Below, piece by piece: positions 1 to 8,386 of a stretch of 20,343 nucleotides of DNA. Numbering within the stretch: the stretch's first letter is position 1; the number at the start of each line of letters is the position of its first letter. The notes beneath the pieces are model-generated. The model saw nothing but the letters and a program-made list of their open reading frames with translations, was not told where the DNA came from and searched no databases. The DNA comes from CAYLZN01 sp964387935 (GTDB lineage: Bacteria; Acidobacteriota; Vicinamibacteria; Vicinamibacterales; JAFNAJ01). A program made the translations under genes and the position numbers. The stretch is taken from the NCBI GenBank assembly GCA_964387935.1, contig CAYLZN010000071.1, forward strand, positions 1 to 20,343. The letters run 5' to 3'.

Positions 1-624
1 GGCCAGGGCCGGGCCGGCTACATCGGGCATCCCCACGCCGACGTCGAGTGCCGCCTGGGCGAGCAGGGCGAGATCCTCGTCAAGAGCCCCGGGATGATGG
101 CGGGCTACTACAAGGAGCCGACGCTGACGGCCGAGACGTTCACGAGCGACGGCTTCCTCCGCACCGGCGACCTGGGCGAGATCGACGAGCAGGGCCGCCT
201 GCGGATCACCGGCCGCCTGAAGGAGCTGTTCAAGACGAGTAAGGGCAAGTACGTGGCGCCCGTCCCGCTGGAGAACCTGCTCAACAGCGACGAGCACGTC
301 GAGATGAGCTGCGTCTTCGGCGCTGGATGGCCGGCCACGTGCGCCGTCGTGCAGCTCGCCGAGCACGTGCAGGCGGAGGTGGGCGACCCGGCCGCACGCG
401 CGCGCCTGACGCAGGCGATGACCGCGCTGCTCGAGCGGGTGAACGCGGCCGTGCCGGGCTACGAGCGGCTGGCGTTCATCGCCGTGGCCCGGCAGCCGTG
501 GTCGATCGACGGCGGGCTGCTGACGCCGACGTTGAAGATGAAGCGGGCCGCGATCGAGAATCGATACGCCCCGCAGCTCGAACGCTGGTATGGCAGCGCT
601 CAGCGGGTGATCTGGGAGGAATGA
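1..624 (+). CDS. long-chain acyl-CoA synthetase (AMP-binding), C-terminal part, 5' truncated by window edge
   Basis: This is the C-terminal 207 residues of an ANL-superfamily adenylate-forming enzyme, which activates a fatty acid with ATP and CoA to acyl-CoA in the cytoplasm or at the membrane. The reading frame is open from base 1. Visible motifs are the ribose-binding Asp in GFLRTGDLGEID (about residue 57 of the fragment), the hinge A8 region GRLRITGRLKELFKTSKGKYVAP, and LTPTLKMKR near the end, whose Lys179 is the expected A10 catalytic lysine. The 'GKYVAP' and 'TPTLKxKR' wording is typical of FadD/FACL long-chain synthetases rather than acetyl-CoA synthetase or NRPS adenylation domains. 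The stop TGA at 622-624 overlaps the start of the next gene, so the acylase is probably co-translated. Chain-length specificity cannot be read because the substrate pocket lies upstream of the window. Confidence 0.9.
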   Translation, partial: GQGRAGYIGHPHADVECRLGEQGEILVKSPGMMAGYYKEPTLTAETFTSDGFLRTGDLGEIDEQGRLRITGRLKELFKTSKGKYVAPVPLENLLNSDEHVEMSCVFGAGWPATCAVVQLAEHVQAEVGDPAARARLTQAMTALLERVNAAVPGYERLAFIAVARQPWSIDGGLLTPTLKMKRAAIENRYAPQLERWYGSAQRVIWEE

Positions 625-2834
625 TGACGAAGCTCGCGCGGCTCTGCGTGCTCGTGCTGATGACGTGCGGCCCGCTGGCCTGCCGGACGGCCGCGGCTGT
701 CGATCCCGAAGTTGCCCGATGGGAACAGCAGGCCCGGCGCGTCTCGATCGTCCGCGACGACTGGGGCATCGCGCACGTGCGCGGCAGGACGGATGCGGAT
801 GCCGTCTTCGCCATGATGTACGCCCAGGCCGAAGACGACTTCAACCGCGTCGAGACGAACTTCATCAATGCGATGGGCCGCCTCGCCGAGGCCGAGGGCG
901 AACGCGAGATCTACCGCGACCTGCGAATGAAGCTGTTCATCGACCCGGCCGACATCCAGGCGAAGTACGAGGCCAGCCCGGCCTGGCTGAAGGCGCTGAT
1001 GCAGGCGTGGGCCGACGGCCTGAACTACTACCTGCACACGCACCCGGCGGTGACCCCGCGCGTCATCCGGAAGTTCGAGCCCTGGATGGCACTCACCTTC
1101 AGCGAGGGCAGCATCGGGGGCGACATCGAGCGCGTCAACCTGCGCGACCTCGAAGCGTTCTACGGCACCCCCGGCGGCGCCCGGCAGGTGGCCGACGCCG
1201 ATCGCGACCCTGCCGAACCGGAGCCGTCGGGCTCGAACGGCATGGCCATCGCGCCCGCCAACACGAAGAACGGGCGCGCGCTGCTGCTGATCAACCCGCA
1301 CACGTCGTTCTTCTTCCGCAACGAGATGCAGGTCACGAGCGACGAGGGCCTGAACGCCTACGGCGCGGCCACGTGGGGCCAGTTCTTCATCTACCAGGGC
1401 TTCAACGAGGGCGCCGGCTGGATGCACACGTCGAGCGGCGTCGACGCCATCGACGAGTACCTCGAGACGATCGTCAGAAAGGCCGACGGCTTCTACTACA
1501 GGTACGGCGGCGAGGAACGCAGGGTCACCGAAAGAAAGGTCACGGTGCCCTACAAGACGACGACGGGCCGGTCGGAGAAGACGTTCACGGTCTACCGCAC
1601 GCACCACGGCCCCATCGTCCGCGAGGCGAACGGCAAGTGGGTCGCCATCCGGCTGATGGAGGATCCGGTGAAGGCGCTCACGCAGTCCTACACGCGCACG
1701 AAGGCGACGTCGCTGGCCGCGTTCAAGCAGTCGATGGAGCTGCACACCAACTCGTCGAACAACACCATCTTCGCGGACCGCGAGGGCAACATCGCCTACT
1801 TCCACGCCAACTTCATCCCGCGGCGCGACCCGCGCTTCGACTGGACGAAGCCCGTGGACGGGAGCGACCCCGCCACGGAGTGGAACGGCGTGCTGTCGGT
1901 GGACGAGGGCCCCAACGTGTTCAACCCGTCGAGCGGCTGGCTCTTCAACACGAACAACTGGCCGTTCACGGCGGCGGGTCCGAGCAGCCCGAAGAGGGAG
2001 GCCTACCCGAAGTACGTCGAGAACGGCGGCGAGAACCCGCGCGGGGTGAACGCCATCCGGGTGCTGAGTGGGAGGAAGGACTTCACGCTCGATTCGCTGG
2101 TCGCGGCAGCCTACGATCCCTACCTCGCGGCCTTCGACGAGTTGTTGCCGCCGCTGCTCGATGCCTACGACCAGACGCCGGCGTCGAATCCGCTCAAGGC
2201 CACGCTCGCGGACCAGGTGGCGGCGCTGCGCGCGTGGGACCGGCGCTGGGCGGTCACCTCGGTGCCCACGACGCTCGCGGTCTTCTGGGGCGAGGAACTG
2301 GGACGCCTGGTCCGAGCCGACGCGGAGGCAGAGGACCTGTCGGTCTACGAGTACATGGCCCGGCGGTCGTCTCCCACGCAGCGCCTGCAGGCGCTGGCCG
2401 CAGCCTCCGATCAGCTCACGGCCGACTTCGGGACCTGGAAGACGCCGTGGGGCGACATCAATCGTTTCCAGCGGCTCACCGGCGACATCGTCCAGCCCTT
2501 CAGCGACAGCGGGCCCAGCCTGCCCGTCGGCTTCACGTCGTCTCGATGGGGCTCGCTCGCCTCGTTCGGCGCGCGCAGGTATCCCGGCACGAAGAAGTGG
2601 TACGGCACGAGCGGCAACAGCTTCGTGGCCGTCGTGGAGTTCGGGGAGAAGGTCAGGGCCCGCGCCGTGACGGCGGGCGGCGTCAACAGCGATCCGGCGT
2701 CGAGGTTCTTCAACAATCAGGCCGGACGCTACGCCGCCGGTGACCTGCGCGAGGTGTACTTCTACCCGGAGCAACTGAAGGGACGGACCGTGCGCGAGTA
2801 CCGGCCGGGCGCGGAGGCGCGGCAGGAGCGATGA
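624..2834 (+). CDS. penicillin acylase family (S45) Ntn hydrolase, exported
   Basis: This is an amide hydrolase of the penicillin G acylase/AHL acylase/aculeacin acylase family. Such enzymes are made as one precursor, exported and self-cleaved into alpha and beta chains, with the new N-terminal Ser as nucleophile. From the chosen ATG the protein is 736 residues, normal for the family. The first ~25 residues form a signal peptide (MTKLARLCVLVLMTCGPLAC, then RTAAA). Cys20 could be a lipoprotein cysteine, but proline at -3 is atypical, so ordinary signal-peptidase cleavage after AAA is also possible. The nucleophile is most likely Ser204 in PSGSNGMAIAP, and the NNTIFADREGNIAYFH stretch (from ~379) probably holds the oxyanion Asn. 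ATGs occur at 621 and 624; GGAGG at 615-619 is 1 base from the first and 4 from the second, which favours 624. The natural substrate (beta-lactam, acyl-homoserine lactone, lipopeptide or other acyl amide) cannot be told from sequence. Confidence 0.9.
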   Translation: MTKLARLCVLVLMTCGPLACRTAAAVDPEVARWEQQARRVSIVRDDWGIAHVRGRTDADAVFAMMYAQAEDDFNRVETNFINAMGRLAEAEGEREIYRDLRMKLFIDPADIQAKYEASPAWLKALMQAWADGLNYYLHTHPAVTPRVIRKFEPWMALTFSEGSIGGDIERVNLRDLEAFYGTPGGARQVADADRDPAEPEPSGSNGMAIAPANTKNGRALLLINPHTSFFFRNEMQVTSDEGLNAYGAATWGQFFIYQGFNEGAGWMHTSSGVDAIDEYLETIVRKADGFYYRYGGEERRVTERKVTVPYKTTTGRSEKTFTVYRTHHGPIVREANGKWVAIRLMEDPVKALTQSYTRTKATSLAAFKQSMELHTNSSNNTIFADREGNIAYFHANFIPRRDPRFDWTKPVDGSDPATEWNGVLSVDEGPNVFNPSSGWLFNTNNWPFTAAGPSSPKREAYPKYVENGGENPRGVNAIRVLSGRKDFTLDSLVAAAYDPYLAAFDELLPPLLDAYDQTPASNPLKATLADQVAALRAWDRRWAVTSVPTTLAVFWGEELGRLVRADAEAEDLSVYEYMARRSSPTQRLQALAAASDQLTADFGTWKTPWGDINRFQRLTGDIVQPFSDSGPSLPVGFTSSRWGSLASFGARRYPGTKKWYGTSGNSFVAVVEFGEKVRARAVTAGGVNSDPASRFFNNQAGRYAAGDLREVYFYPEQLKGRTVREYRPGAEARQER

Positions 2835-3337
2835 GTCTTCACGCAGGCACGCGGCTCGGCGCCTACGAGATCCTCGATCGCATCGGGGCGGGCGGCATGG
2901 GCGAGGTCTATCGCGCGCGCGAGACGAAGCTCACGTCGCTGTCCGGGTCGCAAGGGGCAGTGTCGGGGCCGCAGCCCGCCGCCAGGGAAGCGTCCGCCTG
3001 GTCACCCGACGGGCGGTGGCTGTCGGGCAACTGGGTGTCGAACGCGGGCCTCATCGCGGGCGTTGGGGTCCTGGAACTGGCCACCGGCCGGGCCTCGCGC
3101 GTGAGCGAGGATCGCAACATCTGGACCGCGCCGTTCCTTCCCGACAGCCGCCGGCTCGTGTACTTCACGTCCGAAGGCCAGCTCGTCGTCGTTGACGTGC
3201 CGGAGGGACGTCGGCGAGCGGCCCCGGAGTCGATCGCCGTGGCCCCGGATGGCCGCACGCTCTACTTCGGTGCGCAGAAGATCGAGTCGAACGTCTGGAA
3301 GGTCGAGCAGGCGCCCCGCGAACCCACGGCGCGGTGA
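2831..3337 (+). pseudogene. internally deleted Ser/Thr protein kinase with PD40/WD40-like propeller (remnant)
   Basis: This 168-residue ORF joins the start of a PknB-type kinase to the end of a beta-propeller. Residues 1-34 read as the usual kinase N-terminus: GTRLGAYEILDRIGAGGMGE, with the glycine-rich P-loop at 19-27 followed by VYRARETKL. At about residue 35 the sequence switches to propeller blades, seen as AWSPDGRWLSG (56-66) and APDGRTLYFG (138-147), and ends ESNVWKVE. The VAIK lysine, HRD and DFG motifs and most of the propeller are absent. Full-length relatives in Acidobacteriota are usually around 850-900 residues, so some 700 residues appear lost. The frame stays open across the junction, so a small protein could still be made, but it cannot be a kinase. 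Its ATGA start at 2831 overlaps the acylase stop, so the ancestral gene was probably coupled to it. It converges on the FAD oxidase, with 19 bases between the two stops. Confidence 0.75.
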
Positions 3338-3356
3338 CGCCCCCCGACAGGTGCTC

Positions 3357-4784
3357 CTACGCGGCCGGCTTGATGTTCTGGTTCAGGCAAAAGAGATTCC
3401 CGGGATCGTACTTCGCCTTCAGGCGGGCGAGGCGTCCGTAGCCGGCTCCGTACGCCCCGGCGCTGATGCGCTCCGCTTCGTCCGCGGGCATGAAGTTCAC
3501 GTAGACCCCTCCTGTCGCGTAGGGTGCCGTCGCGTCGAAGAAGGCACGGGCCCACGCGACGCAGGCCTGGTCCTGGCGGGGGTCGTTCCAGCGGGTATGC
3601 ACGTTGAGCACGAACTCGACGTTGCGGTGGGGATAGGCCGTCGCCTCGGGTGCGACCCGGTTGACCGCGCCCCCGAGGTGTCCGATGAAGATCTCGCAGT
3701 CGGCCGTCGGGAGTCGACCGGCGTGATCGAGCACCGCCTCGAGGAGCCCATCCGAGAGCGTCGTGAAATCGTGAGATTTCCAGTAGTTCCTGGCACCAGG
3801 CGTCAGCAGCGGATCGAATGCGGCCTGCCAGGCGGTGAAAGGCTGGGGGCCGACAACGTCCGCGATCGGCTGGCCGATGGCCCGCAACGGGGCCGCCGCC
3901 CGCTGCCCCGCCTCGATGTCTCCCGCGTAGCACATGGCGAGCACGACCACTTCGGTCCCATGCACGTCGCTGGGCAGGAACGGCAGCGGCGGCGCCTTGC
4001 GGATCACGGCCCAGCAGGTCAGCTCGTCGGGCGCCGTGGCCACGAGCTTTCGGTACTGCGAGAGCACGTCGCGGGCGCGTGAGAACGGGTGCACCACGAG
4101 TCCCGAGAGGACATCCGGCCCGAGACGGTGCAGCCGGAACTCGAACGAGGTGACCACGCCGAAGTTGCCGCCGCCCCCGCGGATCGCCCAGAAGAGGTCG
4201 GGATTCTCCTGGCCACTCGCGCGTCGCAGCGCGCCGTCGGCCGTCACGACATCCGCCGAGATCAGGTTGTCCACGGTCAACCCGAACTTGCGGCTGATCC
4301 AGCCAAAGCCTCCGCCGAGAGTGAGGCCCGCCACCCCGGTGGTCGAGTTGATTCCGAGTGGCGTCGCGAGGCCGAACGCCAGCGCCTCGCGGTCGAACTC
4401 CCCCAGCGTGACGCCCGGCTCGACCCTCGCCGTGCGTGCGTCGGGGTCGATCCGTATGGACTTCATGGCTGAGAGGTCGAGCAGGATGCCGCGCTCACAC
4501 ACCGCGTGACCGGCGATGTTGTGTCCGCCACTGCGCACCGCCAGGAGCGCACCGTGCTCGCGGGCGAGCGCGACGGTCCGTCTCACGTCTGCGGCGCCGG
4601 CCGCGCAGATCACGAGACCGGGCCGGCGGTCGATCATGGCGTTCCAGATGGTGCGAGCCTTGTCGTAGCCGGGCTCGCCGGGCGCGCAGACGGCCCCGCG
4701 CACCTGAGCGCGGAGGTCGGCCACGTGTGCGGCTGACAGGGCGACGTGACGGCCAGCGGCCGTCTCGAGGATGACGTCGGGCAT
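3357..4784 (-). CDS. FAD-dependent oxidase, berberine-bridge-enzyme-like (FAD_binding_4 + BBE)
   Basis: A 475-residue flavoprotein oxidase of the PCMH/VAO superfamily. These enzymes oxidise alcohols, sugars or alkaloid-type substrates and pass electrons to oxygen. The PP-loop RSGGHNIAG carries His88, the expected 8-alpha-histidyl attachment site for FAD. The second flavin segment reads GINSTTGVAGLTLGGGFG, with no cysteine at the position used by bicovalent family members, so the flavin is predicted to be attached through His only. The C-terminal BBE motif is clear: YDPGNLFCLNQNIKP. There is no signal peptide, so it is probably cytoplasmic. The ATG is supported by AGGAGGAG five bases upstream. 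It is transcribed in the same direction as dcp but separated by 171 bases that contain a promoter-like sequence, so it is probably its own unit. The substrate is unknown. Confidence 0.88.
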   Translation of the reverse strand: MPDVILETAAGRHVALSAAHVADLRAQVRGAVCAPGEPGYDKARTIWNAMIDRRPGLVICAAGAADVRRTVALAREHGALLAVRSGGHNIAGHAVCERGILLDLSAMKSIRIDPDARTARVEPGVTLGEFDREALAFGLATPLGINSTTGVAGLTLGGGFGWISRKFGLTVDNLISADVVTADGALRRASGQENPDLFWAIRGGGGNFGVVTSFEFRLHRLGPDVLSGLVVHPFSRARDVLSQYRKLVATAPDELTCWAVIRKAPPLPFLPSDVHGTEVVVLAMCYAGDIEAGQRAAAPLRAIGQPIADVVGPQPFTAWQAAFDPLLTPGARNYWKSHDFTTLSDGLLEAVLDHAGRLPTADCEIFIGHLGGAVNRVAPEATAYPHRNVEFVLNVHTRWNDPRQDQACVAWARAFFDATAPYATGGVYVNFMPADEAERISAGAYGAGYGRLARLKAKYDPGNLFCLNQNIKPAA

Positions 4785-4886
4785 GGGGGCTCCTCCTCAA
4801 TCCTCCTGCGTCTGGACGCGAGCCACCGCAGAGTCGCGGAGACACCGCGCCACAGACCGTTGCTGTTGACTGACTGGTTGGGTGGC

Positions 4887-4916
4887 AGTCTAGCGCCGGC
4901 GCCCGCGCCATTGCAA
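4887..4916 (-). promoter_or_regulatory. candidate sigma70-type promoter for the FAD oxidase
   Basis: On the minus strand TTGCAA (4911-4916) is followed after 18 bases by TAGACT (4887-4892). This would start transcription near 4880 and leave a leader of about 95 bases before the FAD oxidase ATG. It is a pattern match only; consensus-like hexamers are fairly rare in DNA this GC-rich, but no activity can be shown from sequence. Confidence 0.3.
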
Positions 4917-4920
4917 GGTG

Positions 4921-4938
4921 GGCTCGACCGTTCGAGCC
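4921..4938. repeat. inverted repeat (7-base stem, 4-base loop) downstream of dcp
   Basis: The arms GGCTCGA and TCGAGCC are perfectly complementary around a CCGT loop. The hairpin lies 17 bases beyond the dcp stop on the minus strand. No T-run follows it on either strand, so it is not a standard intrinsic terminator, although it could stabilise the 3' end of the dcp message or belong to the adjoining REP-like sequence. Confidence 0.4.
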
Positions 4939-4955
4939 TCGACCTCAGCAAAACG

Positions 4956-7022
4956 CTAAAAGTAAAGACCTGACCCCGGGGTTGCCCCTCCGACGAGCCC
5001 GCGTCGCACGAGCAGCGGCTGCACCTCGGGGTCGCGCCCGCGGAATCGGCGATAGAGGTCCGCCGCCTCGTCGAGCCCGCCCGGCTCAAGGATGTGCTGG
5101 CGAAACGCCTGCGCCGTGGCCGGGTCGAAGATGCCCCGCGCCTTGAAGGCCTCGAACGCGTCCGCGTCGAGCACCTCGCTCCAGATGTAGCTGTAGTAGC
5201 TCGCCGCGTAGTCGAGCCCCGAGCCGAACAGGTGGTTGAAGTAGGTGCTCCGATATCGCACGACGATCTCACGCGGCAGCCCGATGCGCGACAGCGAGGC
5301 CCGCTCGAAGGTCGTCGGCGCCGGGCGCTGGCCAGGCGGCAGCAGGTGCCAGTCGAGGTCGAGGAACGCCGCCGCCAGATACTCAACGGTCGCGAAACCC
5401 TGGTTGAAGCGCTCGGTGCGCTTGATCTTCTCGACGAGGTCGAGCGGGATCGGCGCGCCCGTGCGATGGTGGCGCGCGTACACGCCCAGCACCTCCGGCT
5501 CGAGCGCCCAGTTTTCCATGATCTGCGAGGGCAGCTCGACGAAGTCCCGGGGCACCGCGCCGAGCGACGCGTACGGCACGCGCGACAGCAGGGCGTGCAG
5601 GGCGTGTCCGAATTCGTGGAACAGCGTCTGGACGTCCTCGAGACTCAGCAGCGCCGGCGCGTCCGAGGTCGGCCGCGGGAAGTTGCACACGTTGACCACG
5701 ACCGGCCTGACGTCGTGCCCGTCCCGCCAGTGCGCGCTCCGGAAGTTGCTGCTCCAGGCCCCGACCCGCTTGCCGGGCCGGGGGTGGAAGTCCGTGTAGA
5801 AGACGCCGAGGTGGCCCCCGCTTGAATCCTTCACCTCGAAGGCCTGAACCTCCCGGTGATACACGGGCAGATCCGGCCTGGCCTCGAACGTGAGGCCGAA
5901 CAGGTGCTCCGCGACGTGAAAGGCGCCGTCGCGCACGCGGTCGAGCGGGAAGTAGGGTCGCAGCGCCTGGTCGTCGACGTCGTACCTGGCCTTCCGGACC
6001 TTCTCCGTATAGAAGCGCCAGTCCCACGGTTCGAGCGTGAAGCCTCCGCCTTCCGCGTCGATCCTCGCCTGCAGATCGGCCGCTTCACGGCGCGCCCTCG
6101 ACACGGCGGGCGCCCACAGCCGCGCGAGCAGCTCGAGCACGCGTTCCGGGGTCTTCGCCATCGCCTCTTCGTGAACGAAGTGCGCGTGCGACGCGTAGCC
6201 GAGCAGGGCGGCGCGCTCGGCCCTCAGCGCCGCGATGCGCGCGACCACGTCGTTGCTGTCGTGGGCGTTGCCGCGGTCGCCCCGCGTCGTGTAGGCGGTA
6301 AACAGCGCCCGGCGGTGCTCGCGCACGGGCGAGTGATCCAGGAACGGCCAGATGCTGGGGGCGTGCAGCGTAAACACCCACTTGCCCGCCAGGCCGGCCT
6401 CGGCGGCCGCGTCAGCCGCCGCCGCGACGACCGCAGGGGGCAGCCCCGCGAGGTCCTCCGGCGCATCGATCACGAGCCGGAACGCGTTGGTCTCGTGCAG
6501 GAGGTTGTCCCCGAAGGTCACCTCGAGTCCCGCAAGCTCCGTGTTGATCGCGCGCAGGCGCGTCTGGCCCTCCGCCTCGAGCTGCGCGCCGCTGCGCACG
6601 AAGCGCTTGCGGGTCTCCTCGAGCAATCGCCGCTGCGCCGGCAACAGGGACAGGGACTCGCGCGCCGCCCACACGGCGTCCACCCTCGCAAACAGCCTGG
6701 GATCCAGGTGCACATCATCCGACAGCGCGGCAAGCGCCGGGGTGATCTCGCGCGCCACGGCCTGCAGGACTTCGTCCGTTTCAGCCGACGACAGGTTGCC
6801 GAAGACGTGGTTCACCTGGTCCAGCAGCCGCCCGGCCTGCTCCAGCGCCTCGACGGCATTGGCAAAGGAAGGCGTCTCGTCGAGAGACGCGATCGCCTCC
6901 ACCTCAGCGCGGAACCGGGCAATCGCCTCCGTGAAGGCCGGCAGGAAGTGACGGCTCTCGATACGGTCGAAGGGCGGCACCCCGAAGGGCGTCGCCCAGT
7001 CCTCGAGCAGGGGATTGGTCAT
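4956..7022 (-). CDS. dcp: M3 family zinc peptidase, peptidyl-dipeptidase Dcp-like
   Basis: A 688-residue cytoplasmic metallopeptidase that breaks down short peptides; Dcp removes C-terminal dipeptides and the related oligopeptidase A cuts internally. The zinc motif HEFGH is at 469-473, and the third ligand is probably Glu496 in RDFVELPSQ, as in thimet oligopeptidase, though the spacing is two residues shorter. The C-terminal segment SGLDYAASYYSYIWSEVLDA matches the conserved substrate-binding Tyr region. Length and phrases such as FARVDAVWAARESL and EPWDWRFYTEKVR are closer to E. coli Dcp (681 residues) than to OpdA. There is no signal peptide. Its ATG overlaps the stop of the DinB-methyltransferase gene in an ATGA (7019-7022), so translation is likely coupled. 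The family usually ends soon after the RRGL motif; here an extra tail GGATPGSGLYF runs into a REP-like motif, suggesting a replaced 3' end. Confidence 0.9.
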   Translation of the reverse strand: MTNPLLEDWATPFGVPPFDRIESRHFLPAFTEAIARFRAEVEAIASLDETPSFANAVEALEQAGRLLDQVNHVFGNLSSAETDEVLQAVAREITPALAALSDDVHLDPRLFARVDAVWAARESLSLLPAQRRLLEETRKRFVRSGAQLEAEGQTRLRAINTELAGLEVTFGDNLLHETNAFRLVIDAPEDLAGLPPAVVAAAADAAAEAGLAGKWVFTLHAPSIWPFLDHSPVREHRRALFTAYTTRGDRGNAHDSNDVVARIAALRAERAALLGYASHAHFVHEEAMAKTPERVLELLARLWAPAVSRARREAADLQARIDAEGGGFTLEPWDWRFYTEKVRKARYDVDDQALRPYFPLDRVRDGAFHVAEHLFGLTFEARPDLPVYHREVQAFEVKDSSGGHLGVFYTDFHPRPGKRVGAWSSNFRSAHWRDGHDVRPVVVNVCNFPRPTSDAPALLSLEDVQTLFHEFGHALHALLSRVPYASLGAVPRDFVELPSQIMENWALEPEVLGVYARHHRTGAPIPLDLVEKIKRTERFNQGFATVEYLAAAFLDLDWHLLPPGQRPAPTTFERASLSRIGLPREIVVRYRSTYFNHLFGSGLDYAASYYSYIWSEVLDADAFEAFKARGIFDPATAQAFRQHILEPGGLDEAADLYRRFRGRDPEVQPLLVRRGLVGGATPGSGLYF
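4959..4983 (-). repeat. REP-like motif overlapping the 3' end of dcp
   Basis: On the minus strand the sequence reads GGGGTCAGGTCTTTACTTTT, next to a 10-base palindrome ACCCCGGGGT (4973-4982). From memory this motif resembles short repeats scattered in many bacterial genomes near REP-associated (Y1) transposases. Only one copy is visible in this window, so the repeat status cannot be confirmed here. It encodes the last residues of the peptidase (GSGLYF) and lies just before the TAG. Confidence 0.3.
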
Positions 7023-8362
7023 GACGTCGGGCCCGCCAGCCCTTGCCCCCAGGCGGCGTACATGGTGGCGTCGACGAAGGAAAACGAGGGGTCGTCACAC
7101 AGCCGGTCGAGCCGCTCACGCTGCGCGTCGGTGAGGAGCCCCGCAAGCGTCATCAGGCGGTGATGTCCCTTGGCCAGGCGCGCGGCGGGTTCGCCGGCGT
7201 GCGTCACATGGCACGTGCCCTCATGGCCGACGGAGGTCAACCCCGCCCTGCGCAGTCTCGCGGGCGCCGTACGGCCGAACCCGGGGTCCGCAATCCGCCG
7301 GTCAACGAGGGCACGGCGGATCAGCTGCCACGTGTCGTCGAACCAGGCCGCGGACGGGTGCGCTGCCGTCACCGCGCCCGCCGTGCTGTAGTCCGGATCC
7401 TCGATGACGAGCCATCCCCCGGGCTTCAGGGCCGCCACCATCGTCGCGATGGCCGCGTCGGGATCGGCCACGTGCATGAGCACGGCACGGCAGTGGACGA
7501 GATCGTACGTGGCAAGTTCGAGGGGATCCCGCAGGATGTCGTGCCGCCTGACTTCGATTCCATCTTGCGCGACCTCGTCGAGGAACCTGGGGTCCTCATC
7601 GGTGACGACGACGTGTCCGTTGGGACGGACCATGGCCGCCAGCCATCGCGCGACCGATCCGGCGCCGCCACCGACCTCGAGGCACCGCCATCCCGCGCGC
7701 AGTCCAGCTGCCAGCAGATGCCGACGCGTCGATGGGTCCCACAGGTCCTGCAGCAGCTCGAGCCGTTCGCGCTCGGGCGAGTCGGCCTCCAGGGAGCCGA
7801 TGTAACGGTCGTCCCCGCCCGGGCGAACCAGAACCGGCGGTCGCCGCACGATCTTCGCCGTAGTCACGATCTGGCCGGCATGCCGGGACGCATGGTCGGC
7901 GGCGTGCACCAGCAGGCCCAGGACGGTCGAGGGGAGCCGACCGCGACCGACATGGCGCGGCTCGAGCAGGCGGTCGACGGGCGTCGCGCGAATCTGCGCG
8001 AGCGCGCGATCGATCGCCGCGCACACCTTCGTCACCAGCTCACGCGCGGACTCCCCGGCCGAGGGCTCGGCCGTCTCGCCTGCCAGCGCCGACAGTTGCT
8101 CTGCAGAAAGGGCGTCGCCTCGCGCATAGGTGAGCAGCCGATCGGTCGCCCCGGCCAGGTGGCGGCAGTGGAACCCGACGGACGCGGCGCCGTGGGTCGT
8201 GTCCCACACCTGGTGAGCGTCAAGGCCGGTCACGCACTGCTCCACGTCCTCGGCCACCTGGACGAGGGCGTGAGCGGCCGGCTGCAGCAGCGCGGGCACA
8301 CCGGCGAGCGGCCCCCGCAGCCAGGCCTCCGGTCGCGGCGGACGGGGGAAGTCAGCGGTCAT
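7019..8362 (-). CDS. fusion of DinB-like metal-binding domain and class I SAM methyltransferase
   Basis: A 447-residue protein with two recognisable halves. Residues ~20-170 look like a DinB/YfiT four-helix domain. Candidate metal-binding histidines are His65/His68 (FHCRHLAG) and His157/His161 in HAADHASRHAGQI. DinB proteins often act as thiol-dependent transferases or metal-dependent hydrolases. Residues ~185-447 form a class I methyltransferase: motif I CLEVGGGAGSVARWL (228-241), acidic residue Asp255/Asp257 in VVTDEDPRF, then YDLVHCRAVLMHVADPD and LKPGGWLVIEDPD. The methylated substrate is unknown. AGAAGG lies about 9 bases before the ATG. It follows the barrel-like gene by 24 bases and overlaps dcp by 4, so it sits inside the operon. 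The two halves are in one frame with a continuous linker (LVRPGGDDRYIGS, ~179-190), so this is a real fusion rather than a sequencing join. Confidence 0.8.
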   Translation of the reverse strand: MTADFPRPPRPEAWLRGPLAGVPALLQPAAHALVQVAEDVEQCVTGLDAHQVWDTTHGAASVGFHCRHLAGATDRLLTYARGDALSAEQLSALAGETAEPSAGESARELVTKVCAAIDRALAQIRATPVDRLLEPRHVGRGRLPSTVLGLLVHAADHASRHAGQIVTTAKIVRRPPVLVRPGGDDRYIGSLEADSPERERLELLQDLWDPSTRRHLLAAGLRAGWRCLEVGGGAGSVARWLAAMVRPNGHVVVTDEDPRFLDEVAQDGIEVRRHDILRDPLELATYDLVHCRAVLMHVADPDAAIATMVAALKPGGWLVIEDPDYSTAGAVTAAHPSAAWFDDTWQLIRRALVDRRIADPGFGRTAPARLRRAGLTSVGHEGTCHVTHAGEPAARLAKGHHRLMTLAGLLTDAQRERLDRLCDDPSFSFVDATMYAAWGQGLAGPTS

Positions 8363-8386
8363 GACACCAACCTTCTCGCAGGGGGA

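Noticed and set aside
600..2774. 724-residue minus-strand open frame and a 692-residue plus-strand frame over the acylase gene
   Set aside because: Both are Arg/Ala/Gly-rich with no motifs, as expected for shadow frames in GC-rich DNA; the acylase frame has clear family motifs.
4785..4955. Small RNA or riboswitch in the 171-base gap before the FAD oxidase
   Set aside because: Only a promoter-like pair and one short hairpin are visible; no known riboswitch core or paired architecture was recognised.
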